From Torreya grandis (lineage: Eukaryota; Streptophyta; Pinopsida; Cupressales; Taxaceae): a stretch of 64,000 bases of DNA. Numbering within the stretch: position 1 is the first letter of the stretch; each line of letters starts with the position of its first letter. Below are positions 26,470-37,920 of the stretch, one piece after another. The notes under the pieces are model-generated. The model saw only the letters and a list, made by a program, of their open reading frames with translations, was not told where the DNA came from and did not search any database. The position numbers and the translations under genes are program-made. The stretch is taken from assembly GCA_037957365.1 (NCBI GenBank), contig JARHVA010003262.1:137501-201500 (forward strand). The letters run 5' to 3'.

Positions 26470-27890
26470 GTATGATCTCATCTTGAAGGGTGGATTTTTA
26501 TTAGATAGATATGCAATTATTTCAAAGAGAGGGGTATTAATTATTTTTATGAGCCTTTACCAGGACTTCTAAACCATTTGTGCCATTTTTGAATCTATTT
26601 CTTCTAGAAACTTCAGCCCACCCATTTTGGCTCGATGCATACAGTATATATGGGAGGTGATAGGGATAGGTTGGAACCTAACTCTTTCAAGGAGGTCCAT
26701 AATTAGAATAAAGTATGGAAGAAGATGAAAAAGTGGGGAGTCATGGATTTCATGGAATGGGTTATAGAACATAGTACTAAGATTGCCTGTGACTTCATGA
26801 TTACCTAGAATAAGTAGAAAGTGACCATCCATGGCATCACCATTAACATTTTAGAGGATTTAATTATCAAAGTTAAAAAAATATTATGTGCATGCATGAA
26901 GGATTTTGAAGACTAGTAAAAAAACAAGAGTCACTAGAGTGCTTTTTTAGAACAAATGAATTTGTGTAGACAGACAAAAAAGGCTTTCCCTAGGATGATC
27001 TTATATATTACTAGCCTTATATTTTCCTTCAAATCATGTGTTACATGACACTTGAAGGTAATTATAAACTTATTTTTTCCCACCATTTTTTGCTTTTAAA
27101 TAATTCATTGGGTATAAACCCAATTTTCCCTATTTTATCCTAAAGTCTTTTAAGAGTACCATCCTACTGCACCAAGTGAATGACACAAATCCCATCATTC
27201 ACCAAGTATTTATTTTCCTCCTAGTTAAATATGGCCAAGCTCTTTATGGCTAAGAGGTTCCCCTAGGAGTTAATCCTCTAGGGAGGAATCTCAAGATGAC
27301 TCCCAAATGAAGGATCCCACTAAGGGATCCCACCAGCACTCTAATCACACCCCACAAGATAGTTTATCAAATTCCCCCTAATGACCTTTCACTTAAACTA
27401 TTTATACACAAACTAAAACCCACTAATCTTAAACTGGGAACCCCTATGAAGATAGCTTGGAAAGGAAAAACAATTTTTATGGAGCTAAAAAAGAATAAAC
27501 TGTAGCTTGAGAATTTCAAATTGAACATCCAACAAGTAGGTTTGGGTCTGGCCAAAACCATTTAGGATTGGAATTCACTCTATAGATAGTCTAAATCCAT
27601 AGTCCATGATTTCATATTTTTTTACATAGTTGTCTCAGCCCCCTACGTCTCAACCACCAAAGGTTTTAAAATCCCCCCCAGGGTTCCCCCAAGGGGGTCC
27701 CCCTAAGCAATCCCCCATGCAGGCTAAAGGAAAAAAGTGCCCCAGATTGATCTTCCTTGGAGAAGTGGTAGAAGGCCCTAACAATCTCACTCAAGCTAAA
27801 ATATAAAAGGAAAAATAGATCATCCTTGCAAAGGACACTGTAGACATTGAAGACCCTCATGAGGGACTCTCCTAGTTTTGGTTTAGTTTC
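26470..27890 (+). pseudogene. Unidentified decayed ORF block
   Basis: Not recognised with confidence. One + frame reads, with stops, 'WKKMKKWGVMDFMEWVIEHS', 'KVTIHGITINILEDLIIKVK' and 'FPRMILYITSLIFSFKSC' between 26.7 and 27.1 kb. This loosely recalls transposon-associated plant proteins with a 'vtvhGisi.iteelIa' segment. A second part in another frame (27.35-27.88 kb) has 'LKLFIHKLKPTNLKLGTP' and a Lys/Leu-rich, possibly coiled-coil end. The base composition is less AT-rich than its surroundings, and the 27.65-27.72 kb part is C/G-rich. It lies between the LINE 3' end and the resumed gypsy untranslated region. It could be an extra segment of the LINE, a second insertion, or captured sequence. 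Confidence 0.35.
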
Positions 27891-27899
27891 TTATTTTTT

Positions 27900-29853
27900 T
27901 CAATAAAAGTACTATAATTTTTGGATTTTTTGTTTCTTGGCCTTGTTGATGGCCTATTGATAATATTTTACTACACTCTAGTGGTTCCAAGTCCATATAA
28001 AACCTACCTTTTACCTTATCAAATAAAAAAAATTGATACCTCAAAAACTTTTTTAAAATGGCAAGAAAAAGTCAAAAGTTCTAAAAAATAAAAATCATCA
28101 CTTAAAAAACATTTTTAAATGTTGTTAGTTTAATTATTTACATATTTTATTTGTTTTATGTTATATAGATAACATATTTTAGTTTTCTAATACATATTTA
28201 ATTTCATGAGGTATTTCATTGTGATAAAGGGAATACTACTACATATTTTTTTAATGTTAATCTTCCCTTATTACCCAACAACCTTGATAAGTTAGGGGCA
28301 TCTCTTTATTCTCTATAAATAATTAAGTAGGTTGTATCTATCCATAACTTTTATACCATGTTGAAATACATATCATACAAATGTTTTTATAATTAATAAT
28401 ACTATACATGTGTTACATTAAAATGTTACTTGCTAACAATGTCATTCATACATATGGTGGATGTAACTTAGTATTATTTAATGTATGCTTCATTTTCTTA
28501 CTTTATTACATCATAAATTATAACTTGATTTCTTATTATATGTGGCCTATGGATTTTTATGTGAAAAAATATTGATTATATGGTATCATTATGCCAGTTT
28601 CATGTGGCCCTTGGCCTTGTGTGTTTATGTGACATTCACATGTCCATTTTATGTGGCCTTTAAGCCTTATGTGTAAAATTGTATGACATTACTTGTATGT
28701 TCATTTATTATTAATATGGTGAAATTATTCCAATCATGCATTAATCTTAATCTTTAATATTAAATTTCTTCCATGATAAATATCATGCACATGATGGTTA
28801 TTTGATTCAATGATATGTAAATCTAATACATGTTCATATGTAAAATCAATGTTATATTCAAATACTATGATTCAAAACAATCATATTTTCAAGGTGATAC
28901 TACATGATTATTATTTTAAGTTAAGTAACTTAAAGGTTACATCCCTAATCTCAAAATGGGGGCATTATAATGGTCTTGTATTTAGAAATCAAGTCCTCAT
29001 GTTTTTTTTAAATATTTGTGGCACTATATAGTTTCAAAAATTATAGCATGATTAAGAACTTTCAGATTATGGGGGTATGTGACATGCATGTGCACTGATT
29101 CCTAAGTTTACAAGTGGTAAATTTAAACATTTGTAAATTTTCAAATGAAATTTAATATCAAATTTTTATATTATAAATGGAATGATACTCATTCATTTTC
29201 AAGTTACTACATAGTAATTTTCAATTTCTCAAGTTTGAAAGTGTTAAAAGTTTTAAAGTCTCAAAACTTTGAAAGTTTCAAATAAAATATAGATATATCT
29301 AAATATGATTCATATTCATGTTTCAAGAGGGACACATTATACTCTAGTCACACTCAATGTCTATGGTTTTAATTTTTCTATGTAGTGAAAAATAATTGGT
29401 GGTTTCACCCCTTCAATTATTTTACTAAGTACTCTACACAATCAAATGAGAGTTGGAGCATGTAATATTTATAGTTCAAGTATATTTAAAGGTTTTTTAA
29501 TTGAGAATTGGTCACTCTTAATTATTCAAAGGTTCAACATTTATTCAAACACATCAATAAGGGGGAAACCATTGATCCATTCTCAAGTTATAAGGTAATT
29601 AGATTGCATAACATTTTAAGTGTATACTTTACTTTATCTCTTTTCAAATATTTAAAATTAAATTTTTTATATTTTCAATTTTAAAAATTAATAATAACTA
29701 CTTTTAGTGGCATTATTGTAGGCTTCACACTAAGGCTTCTTGACCAATAAAGCTTACCATAAAAATACAAAGTGTGTATAGACACTTAGGTTCTCATCTA
29801 CTTTACTCTAGTAATTTCACTTTATTTCACTACTATAATATAGTGGATGAAAA
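27900..29853 (+). other. Untranslated 3' region of element 3
   Basis: Non-coding. The 28.53-28.70 kb part repeats 'atgtggcct' and 'tgacatt' phrases seen in elements 1 and 2. The 29.70-29.85 kb part ('agtgtgtatagacacttagg...tagtaatttcacttt') matches the sequence just before LTR-Y copy 1 and before LTR-X 3'. A purine-rich stretch 'gtggatgaaaa' (29843-29853) abuts the LTR and probably served as polypurine tract. Confidence 0.5.
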
Positions 29854-32616
29854 TATAGACACATAAAATTAATCATGAAGTTATTGGAAATTTTTAATCT
29901 TTAAATCCTTACCTTGCTTGATTTAGTCATCATTTTGTTAACTTGTAATATATAATGAGATAATATATTATCTTTAAAAAACTAAAAATATCATACAAAA
30001 ATACCTCTTTAAAAGAAATTCATCTCTATAAATCCAAAAAGTTATTATCAAACCTTTGTCAGTAGTCTATGTCTTTTTGGGATAGGTTCTTGCTAGGTTA
30101 GATAGGGCTACACTACGACCTTATTCATTAACTTGACCTTCTACCCTACACTCCAACAGTAACTTTTTAAATTTCAAACAATCTATTTTCTACCACTTAT
30201 GTATTTGGAAATGTTTGTTAGTGTAAATATTTCAAATAATTCCTTGTATAAGAACATCAAGGATTTTCTAATTATATCTAGAAATAAGTTATCAATTCTA
30301 ATACACATTAAGAAAAAGAGCACTATTTATTCCAATTTTAATTATTTTGCATTATAAAGGTCATAAGATAAGTATGAATATATTTTTATTATAGGACAAG
30401 GGCATGCATGGTTGAGAATTTAAATCAATATTATAGCTATATTCATGTAGCTACACAATCATGGATCACATAATCACCCTAGGAGAGAGAACTAAATCAT
30501 CTTGGGCCTATTTGGACTATCTAGGAAACATATATTAAACAAATTTTTTTAAGGTAGTGAAATATTTCTCGATCGCTATTCCCTCATTTGCATTTGATCT
30601 CTATTGTGTTTAATATTTAGGAACAAGGGTTTACATTTTAAGGTCTTATGTGAATCAACTTAACATACATAACTAATAATTAAACCCTCATAGGTAGTCT
30701 GATAAACCTAGAATGAGAAACCAAATGCATAATAAACCAAGACATATCCAAATTCAATAGACAATGTTATAGTGTGGCCCTATTCTCCTTCTACAAACTT
30801 GTCTAATAATATATTTAATTCCTATATTTTACCATGATAATATACAATTCATTTTAAGTAGTTTTAGGTCATAGTCAACCTACATAGTCAACATAAGATC
30901 TAATTTATTACGATTTGCATATCTTTATGATTATTCAATATTTTGGCTAGCTTCTATTTTTATTTAAATTACCATATTATATTTTACTATCAGATCTATA
31001 ATTCATGTATTGTTTAGTTTAATAGTTTAGGTTTATTCATTTTAGTTCATTCAACTCAAAATGTTCTTAATCACTAAAAATACCTATAAGTATATGTATA
31101 AATATCTAATAATCTAAATTTTGCACATTTTCATTTAGGATAGGATCAACTAGTATAGGTCAATAATGGTAGTCAATTTTGACACCTATGGATCAATCTT
31201 TACCTTTACCATTAACAACATAAACTTTTCAAATTTATACCCTCCCTTACATATTAGTCTATAGTTTTAGGATAATAGAATAAGGATTCCCCCTTTTGGA
31301 TTTCTATAAAAACACATATAAGTCACTTATTCTATCACTCATAATTTTTTATATAAAGGTATGCTTACATTATTTAACACTAAAAAAAGCTTCCATGTTA
31401 TTCCCAAAACTAATTCTAATCATTTTAAACAATCCTTATCCAATTTAATATCTTATTTTATCTGATTCAATCAAATGATTATCAAGTATTAAAGGCATCT
31501 TAAGATCCATTCATATAGAAAAAAGAGCAAAATTACAAAAATCACTCCAAGTGGGAGATCTATATGGGTTTGATTTCCCTATTAAGAATATTTGACATGT
31601 AGATGATGATCTATCACCGTGGGGGTGATTGGGGTCATATCAACCTATTACATTACCACCTATTATATTTAAAGTTTTTCAACTATTTCAATCCCTACTA
31701 GGGTTTAAATTTTAAATAAGTCATCTTCAAGTCATTTGTGCACATTTAAAGATCAATTTTCTACTCACAAATGTGTTTTAAACAACCATAGATGATCATG
31801 ACATGATTTCCTTATTTTACCATAGAGGATAGAATCAACCAATAGTGTATAGTAATGTCAGTGGATCTTTTCCCCTTTCTAGTTATCTTGACACTCATTA
31901 GTTATAGCCACATTCCCAATGGCACTTTTAGAATCAGTCTGATTTTATTTTTTCCATTTATAGTTTAGTTTCACATAGTCAAATAAAAAATATTAAATAG
32001 CCAATTCTCTTTTATATTATATAGTATCTTCTTTCATTCAATTATTTTTTTTCTTTTGATAATTTGACTTCATTTTTCTTGTCAAAATTTTTTTACAACT
32101 TTTTCTATCATTCTGTTCATTTATGTTAATTATAGTTTATAACCAAGTTAATTCCAAATTTTGATAAAATAATCATAGAGATGACTACTTGTATAAATTG
32201 GAAATTATTTTAAGAACATAAAAAACCCATGTGGTTGTAGTCTTAGCTTTAGTGTTTATTGAAAAACTATCATTATTCCCTATGTAAGTGGAGGTGCGTG
32301 TTTATTATTATTAAAATTAATACTGGGACACACATATGCATTCAATAATATTAATAATCCCATTTTAAAGTGTGAAATTATGTATACACCTAAATTTGGC
32401 ATAATACTCTTATTCGTAGTCACGTATGCCCAATCTATCATATTTGGAAAATATGTACCTATTATCACGTTTCTTTGTCAATTTCATCCCCATTTAGCTC
32501 CCCATTTATCCCTTGAGCATAAAACACACTATCTAACACTTATAATAATGTATTTATTCCATCCTTGGACAATATATAATAATTGTCATGCTCTACCTCA
32601 AAATAGAGCATGTATC

Positions 32617-32621
32617 ATCTC
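32617..32621. other. Target-site duplication ATCTC, left
   Basis: ATCTC precedes the TG of the small LTR element and is repeated exactly at 35424-35428. The uninterrupted duplicate reads 'gtgttatctccaagt' near 37.55 kb, which confirms the pre-insertion site. Confidence 0.85.
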
Positions 32622-33092
32622 TGCTATGTTTCTAGGGACTTGATATATTAATGTATATGGGTTGATGGATATGTTGACATGTGGCACACATACCCCTTAG
32701 TTATTTATATGGGTCCAATATTTTAGGATAATATAGTAACTTTTGGAATTTGTGTATTAGATAATGGTCAGCCTACATTAGGATTAAGAGGTTACCCATC
32801 CATTGTTAGTTAGATACAGATCTATATAAAGGATATGATTATTAGTGTAAAAAATCAATGAATAATTTATTCTTTTATTGTGAGAGGTTATTGGAGGTTT
32901 TCCCCTCGAAGAGACATTATGGAGTTATTCCTTCCTAAAGGAGTATTTTATGGTGTTGCCCTACCTTAAGGGTATTCTATTTTTGCATATATTTATTATT
33001 TAAACATTTTGGTCCACCCATATCTATTGTGTTGAGTTGATCTACATTATATTCTACATTATTTCCAAATATTATAAGTGTGGATCATAACA
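32622..33092 (+). repeat. 5' LTR of the small element
   Basis: 471 bp, TGCTATG to ATAACA, the same length as the 3' LTR. The most diverged stretch is about 200-270 bp into the LTR; the last 20 bp are identical in both copies. Confidence 0.9.
32823..32830 (+). promoter_or_regulatory. TATA box in 5' LTR
   Basis: TATATAAA 201 bp into the LTR, at exactly the same offset as in the 3' LTR (35154-35161). Probably the element's transcription promoter; function inferred. Confidence 0.6.
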
Positions 33093-33094
33093 AG

Positions 33095-33106
33095 TGGTAT
33101 TAGAGC
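33095..33106 (+). promoter_or_regulatory. Primer-binding site, initiator Met tRNA type
   Basis: TGGTATTAGAGC, two bases after the 5' LTR. It matches the plant consensus TGGTATCAGAGC, complementary to the 3' end of initiator Met tRNA, at 11 of 12 positions. Confidence 0.85.
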
Positions 33107-33588
33107 TTCGATTTGGGCAATTTGTGTGGAGTGAAACCCTAGTTTTTTAGAATCATCAATATATTTCAATCCATTGCTAATGTTTGCAAAATTTTGTTAC
33201 TAGATATGAATAATATCTCAGGGAAGTCTCAGTAAAAAAATTAGATACTTTTTAAATCAATTTTGAGGAGTTTATTCATATTTTTGGGTTTTTACTCATT
33301 TCACCATATCCTCCTAAATATAAGGAATTTTTGGTAAAATTTTTACTTATGATGTATCATAATATAAGAAAGGTAAGGACCAAATTTAATATTTTTTTTG
33401 ATATGTTTGGAATGAGTTACTATAATTTTAGTGTTTTTAATATCTTCACTCTATAGACCAAAATTTGTGGAATTTTTTCACAAAATTTTTATTGGAGTTA
33501 AAATATAATAAGATAATTCTACAGTCACAATTTGGGACTATTTTGGATGAGTTATTGACATTTTAGGGTTTCATGAAACTTAGTTTTT

Positions 33589-34023
33589 TTGTGGATCATG
33601 AAGTTACAAGTGTTTTCAAGGGAGGATGATATTGATGCTAAAGAATTATGGATCCTTTTAAAGGAAAATAACACTCAAATAATTTTGTGGCAAACACAAT
33701 TTTCTCTTTCTTTATTTGGGCTTGAAAAACATTGTTTTAATCATTTGAGCTTCATACAAAAAATTGCTTCATGGGAATACATGGAATAGGTCTTCCTAGA
33801 TCACTGGGATATAAAATAAAAAGAGGAAGAAGAAGAGGAAGAAAATAATGATGGTAATGAAGAAGAGAATGAAGATTCTAAAGAAGAAAAATTAGTAGAA
33901 GAAAATAATGACAATGAGAAAGAACATGAAAGTGAAGAAGAAGAATTAAATGATAAACATTCAAATAATTTGGCTCTAAATTTCATGAATGCATTCAAAA
34001 TAATAAGTTTATTGTGTCTATAA
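33589..34023 (+). pseudogene. Gag-like frame with acidic C-terminal tract
   Basis: A single + frame runs from the ATG at 33589 through stops at 33787 (TAG) and 33817 (TAA) to a stop near 34021, so about 144 codons if the stops are decay. The first 66 codons ('VFSREDDIDAKELWILLKEN' and onward) have no certain match. Codons from 33820 are Glu/Asp/Asn-rich (runs of six Glu), then 'ALNFMNAFKIISL'. Its place after the leader and before the protease suggests a gag remnant, but no zinc knuckle is visible. The Ser-rich minus-strand frame at 33801-34028 is antisense to the acidic tract and is an artefact. Confidence 0.45.
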
Positions 34024-34069
34024 ACCATACCAACAAATATAACTTCATCAACATGAATGTTTTCAAGAA

Positions 34070-34388
34070 TCTACATGTTCAAGAAAAGAATATTAAGGAA
34101 GTTCAAGTAGATGGTAAGAACATTTGAGTGTTTAAATATTTGAAACTTATTATGGAAAAATCTATTTTTTATTAATATTTTTATGCTTCGGATATGGTTC
34201 TTGGATATCCATGGTTAGATACTTTGGGAACAATCATTATTAATGTTCAAAAGAAGTTCATGAAGTTTTGGTATAGGAAAAAGAAGGTCACTTTACAAGA
34301 TATCATAGTGGGAAAGGTACCAATAAAATTCAAGGTAGATCATGAGGATGAGATTGAAATAGGTGATGAAAATCATGTGAAAGATTAA
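34070..34388 (+). pseudogene. Aspartic protease fragment of the small element
   Basis: The open part is 34194-34388. 'DMVLGYPWLDTLGTIIINV' and 'WYRKKKVTLQDI' match the C-terminal half of plant gypsy retropepsins (typically DIlLGypWLktLG.v..nw....m.F.y..KkvtLqG). The N-terminal half with the catalytic Asp should lie upstream of 34070; only weak text with stops ('EVQVDGKNI') is seen there. It is in a different frame from the gag-like part. This fragment places the element with Ty3/gypsy even though RT is missing. Confidence 0.65.
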
Positions 34389-34443
34389 TATAAAGACATA
34401 GATGAATAAATAATAAAATCAAATAAAAAACACTTCATCTACT

Positions 34444-34950
34444 CAAGAGACAAAGGAACCACTAAATCAAAAGGTGGAAGAGGTAGAATAAAAGGTTAAT
34501 AAGGTCAAAGTATCAGAGAAAGTTAAGTTATATAGACACCCACATCATCATGAGAGGAAACAATCATGGATCCATGTGAGGGAGTGGCATAATAAAAATC
34601 ACTTTTTCCATATAATAAATCAAATTTATAATAACTATGGCTATGTATGGAATCCAAATAATACCTACTATGGTCATGGATGGAATTAGAGTAGTGCAAT
34701 AGAATATGGTACATGGAATCATAAGAGGAATAATTATGCATTCACACCAAATCAATATAGTTAGGATCATGAATGAAATCAGAGGAGAATAATGGAATTT
34801 TGAAATAAGATTGTAGAGTTATCACCTACCAGGATCACATATGGATGGCTAGATGATCTATATTGGAGACAAGTGTGTAATGATTTGAAGAACACTCATT
34901 ATTTGGTTTCTTCCTATGTTTCAAGGATGAAACATGTCAAAGAGGGAAGT
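34444..34950 (+). pseudogene. Unidentified basic/aromatic 3' frame
   Basis: From 34444 to the polypurine tract one + frame reads about 169 codons with only five stops (TAA 34489, then TAG/TGA). It starts charged ('KEPLNQKVEEVE', 'KVSEKVKLYRHPHHHERK') and becomes rich in His, Asn, Tyr, Trp and Gly ('NNYGYVWNPNNTYYGHGWN'). It ends 'LSPTRITYGWLDDLYWRQVC'. The TAG and TGA stops are single transitions from Trp or Gln codons. No RT, integrase or envelope signature is visible, and there is no membrane segment. I do not recognise it. It may be a divergent continuation of gag or a captured sequence. Confidence 0.4.
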
Positions 34951-34952
34951 AA
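34939..34952 (+). promoter_or_regulatory. Polypurine tract of the small element
   Basis: AAAGAGGGAAGTAA directly before the TG of the 3' LTR; only one base is not a purine. Confidence 0.85.
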
Positions 34953-35423
34953 TGATATGTATCTAGGGACATGATATATTAATGTATATGGGTTGATGTA
35001 GATTCCAACATATGGCACGCATCCCCCTTAGTTAGTTATATGGGTCCAATATATTAGGATAATAGAGTAACTTGTGGAATTAGTGCATTAGGTAATGGTT
35101 GGCCTACATTAGGATTAACAGGTTACCCATCCATTTTTAGTTAGATAGAGGTCTATATAAAGGAGATAATTATCATTTTAAGGAATAAAATAATCATTGA
35201 GTCTTATATTATAATAGGATATTGGAGGTTGTCCCCTCAAAGAGACATTGTGGAGTTATTCCTTCCTAAAGGAGTATTATATGGTGTTTCCCTACCTTAA
35301 GGGTATTTTATTTATACATATATTAATTATTTGGACATTTTGGTTCACCCATATCTATTATATTGAGTTGATATACATTATATTATACATTATGTCCAAA
35401 TATTATAAGTGTGGATCATAACA
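34953..35423 (+). repeat. 3' LTR of the small element
   Basis: 471 bp, TGATATG to ATAACA, aligned end to end with the 5' LTR without a net length change. A TATA box lies at 35154-35161. Confidence 0.9.
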
Positions 35424-35428
35424 ATCTC
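35424..35428. other. Target-site duplication ATCTC, right
   Basis: Exact repeat of 32617-32621; LTR-Y resumes immediately after it with 'taagttagaccc'. Confidence 0.85.
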
Positions 35429-37920
35429 TAAGTTAGACCCACACTCTAAGAAGGTCCATATAGGCTATACACATGTCTTGCACATGTCTATCCATTTTAA
35501 TCTTGTGGTTCCATCTTCCCATTACCATTTATAAATTCAAATAACATGTTATTTTATAATGACCTAGTTTTATAAACCCTAATAGGATATACCATTTCTA
35601 AATTTAGATAGAATGTTGTTTTAAAATGATTTGATTTTAGAAACCCTAATATTATATAAACTAGTGGAATAAATTTTAATTAAAATTAATAAAATATACA
35701 CAAGTACTCATGAAACTTGATTTAAACTATAATAAAGTGTAAAATATAAATATAGAAATAAATGTATAACAATATGTAATAATGATATTAGATTGTTCTT
35801 CATGTCATTCTAAATTCTATTTATCTAAATGTTAGATCTCTTGATTGTAAATATTATCTAATTTTAATTTTACTAACTTCCAATTTCGTAAAATTTCATA
35901 GCATATTTTAATTTCAGATCTAAATAGCCATATATTATTAATTTTAATAGTGTATATCTATTCATTTGATTTTATTAAATTCAAAATAGATTAAACACTA
36001 TCTTATGCCTATTCATGTTCTTAATTGTTAAAAAAATCACTAAGTAATTGCATGAACATACAAGAATCCAAAGTTCTCAAATTTATATTTATGATAGGAT
36101 TAACCAATATGGGTAAGAAATGGCAATCATTTTTAACCCCTATGGATCAATTCTGACCTTTATTGTGAACGATGTATACTTTTTAAATTTAGACCCTCCC
36201 TCATAGGTTAGTTTGTAGTTTTAAGATAGGTGATGTGAGGACTCCCCATTTTAGATTGTTATAAAGGGATTAAAAAATCACATATTTGATGACTTGGAAA
36301 TTTTAATACAATGGCATTCTTACACTTTTATACACTTTTATAAATTTGATTATAATCATTTGAAGTAGTCCTTATCAAAGTTAAGATCCTATTTTGTCTA
36401 AGTCAATCAAGGAATTAGAAATTATTCAAGACATGTACAGATACATTCATAGATGAAAAGGGAAAATCATACAAAAAATCTAATTGGGAGAACTACATGA
36501 GCTTGATTTCATTATTTTGTGTATTGGACATGTAGCCAATGGTCAATCATCATGGGGATGATATCGGTCAGATCAACTGATTACACTCCCCCTTTTATAT
36601 TTTGATTTTTTTAGCTATTTCAATCCCTACTAGAGTTTAAACTTTGAAGAACTCATTTCCAAGTCATTCATGGACATCTGAAGATAAATTTTATGCACAT
36701 AAGTGTGTTTTAAAAAACCATAGATAATTGTGCCATGATTTCACTATTTTATCACATAAGACAAAATCAACTAGTAGAGGATAATAGTTCTATTTTACTT
36801 TGTCCCATTACCAATGTATTGACCCTAATTAGTAACTATCACATTTCCTATGACACTTTAAGAATTATACCAAGTTTATCAATTTTATCCATAGTTCAGT
36901 TTCACATATTTAGATCACAAATAGTAAACATATAAGTATTTTGTATTTTTCATAGTTAGTCTTATTTAATTCAATCATGTTTTTTTCAATGATTTTATTC
37001 CATTAATATTGTATCAAGTTGGTTTACAAGTTTCTTTATCATTATATTAATTTTATGCTAATTAGATTTAATCACCAAGTTAATTCCAAATTTTGATAAA
37101 ATAATCATGAGCATTGATTACTTATATAGATTATAACATATTTCAATAATACAAAATACATGTGGTTAGAGTTTTATCTTTAATTTCCATTCAAAAACAT
37201 ATCATTATTCCCTAGTTAAGTGGAGGCATGTTTTTAGTATTATTAAAATTAATAGTTTGAAACACACACACACACATTCACTCATGTTAATAAGCCCATA
37301 TCAAAGTTGGGGAATTATATATACATATAAATTTGGAAAAATTCTCTTATTCCCAGTGTATTATTCCCAATCTATCTTATTTGGAAAATGTGTATGTTTT
37401 ATCATGTTTCTTTGTACATTATAACCTCACTTAGTTCCCCATTTATACATTGACCCTAAAACTCATTATCTAACACTTATAATAATTTATATGTTCCATC
37501 TTATTATACTCATAAATATTATCATGTTTTACCTCAAAATAGACCATGTGTTATCTCCAAGTCAGACTGACACTTTATGGAGGTCCATCTAGGTTAGACA
37601 CATGTCTTGTGCATGTTTATCCATTTTAATATTGTGGGTCCATGTTCTCATTACAATTTATAAAGTAAAATAATCTATTTTTTTTAATGATTTGGATTTG
37701 TAAACCCTAATAATATATAAACTAGTATAATAAATTCAAAATCAAAATCATAAAATATAACAAGTACTCATGAAAACTGATCTGAACTATGATAAAGTGT
37801 ATAAGATAAATATAGATATAAATGTATAAAAAATGTTAGAAGGTTATTATCTTTTTTTCATGTTGTTCTAAATTATATTTTTCTAAATGATACATATTTA
37901 GATTATGTAAATGTTGTGTG

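Larger units (their letters stand above)
32622..35423 (+). mobile_element. Small non-autonomous LTR retrotransposon
   Basis: Structurally complete at 2802 bp: two 471-bp LTRs, tRNA-iMet-type primer site, polypurine tract, and an exact 5-bp target duplication. The interior (33093-34952) holds a gag-like frame, an acidic tract, a protease fragment and a third unidentified frame. RT, RNase H and integrase are absent, and the interior is too short to have contained them. The closest described class is short gag-carrying LTR elements (TR-GAG type), which rely on enzymes made elsewhere. The LTRs differ by roughly 12-14% by eye, so the insertion is not recent. Confidence 0.85.
29854..37920 (+). mobile_element. 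LTR-Y copy 2 with internal duplication
   Basis: Starts 'TATAGACACATAAAATTAATC', matching the start of LTR-Y copy 1 (5402). It is interrupted at 32622-35423 by a younger LTR element. Without that insertion it would span about 5.2 kb, part of which is a 2.1-kb tandem duplication. No long frame has recognisable content. The right end is not defined by a partner LTR and is set where the duplication's similarity fades. Confidence 0.5.
30950..37920 (+). repeat. 2.1-kb tandem duplication in LTR-Y
   Basis: Unit 1 is about 30950-32621 plus 35429-35860; unit 2 is about 35870-37920. Landmarks: 'cctatggatcaat' near 31.19 and 36.14 kb; 'aagttaattccaaattttga' near 32.15 and 37.08 kb; 'taacacttataataat' near 32.54 and 37.47 kb; 'cacatgtcttg' near 35.48 and 37.61 kb. 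After subtracting the inserted 2807 bp the offset is about 2130 bp at every landmark, so the units are collinear. Confidence 0.8.

Noticed and set aside
27650..27720. CCCCC/GGGGG stem as a terminator or regulatory hairpin
   Set aside because: It is a short C/G run inside the unidentified coding-like block; no context supports a regulatory role.
33801..34028. Ser-rich minus-strand frame
   Set aside because: It is the complement of the Glu/Asp-rich gag tail on the + strand; GAA/GAG repeats read as TTC/CTC on the other strand.
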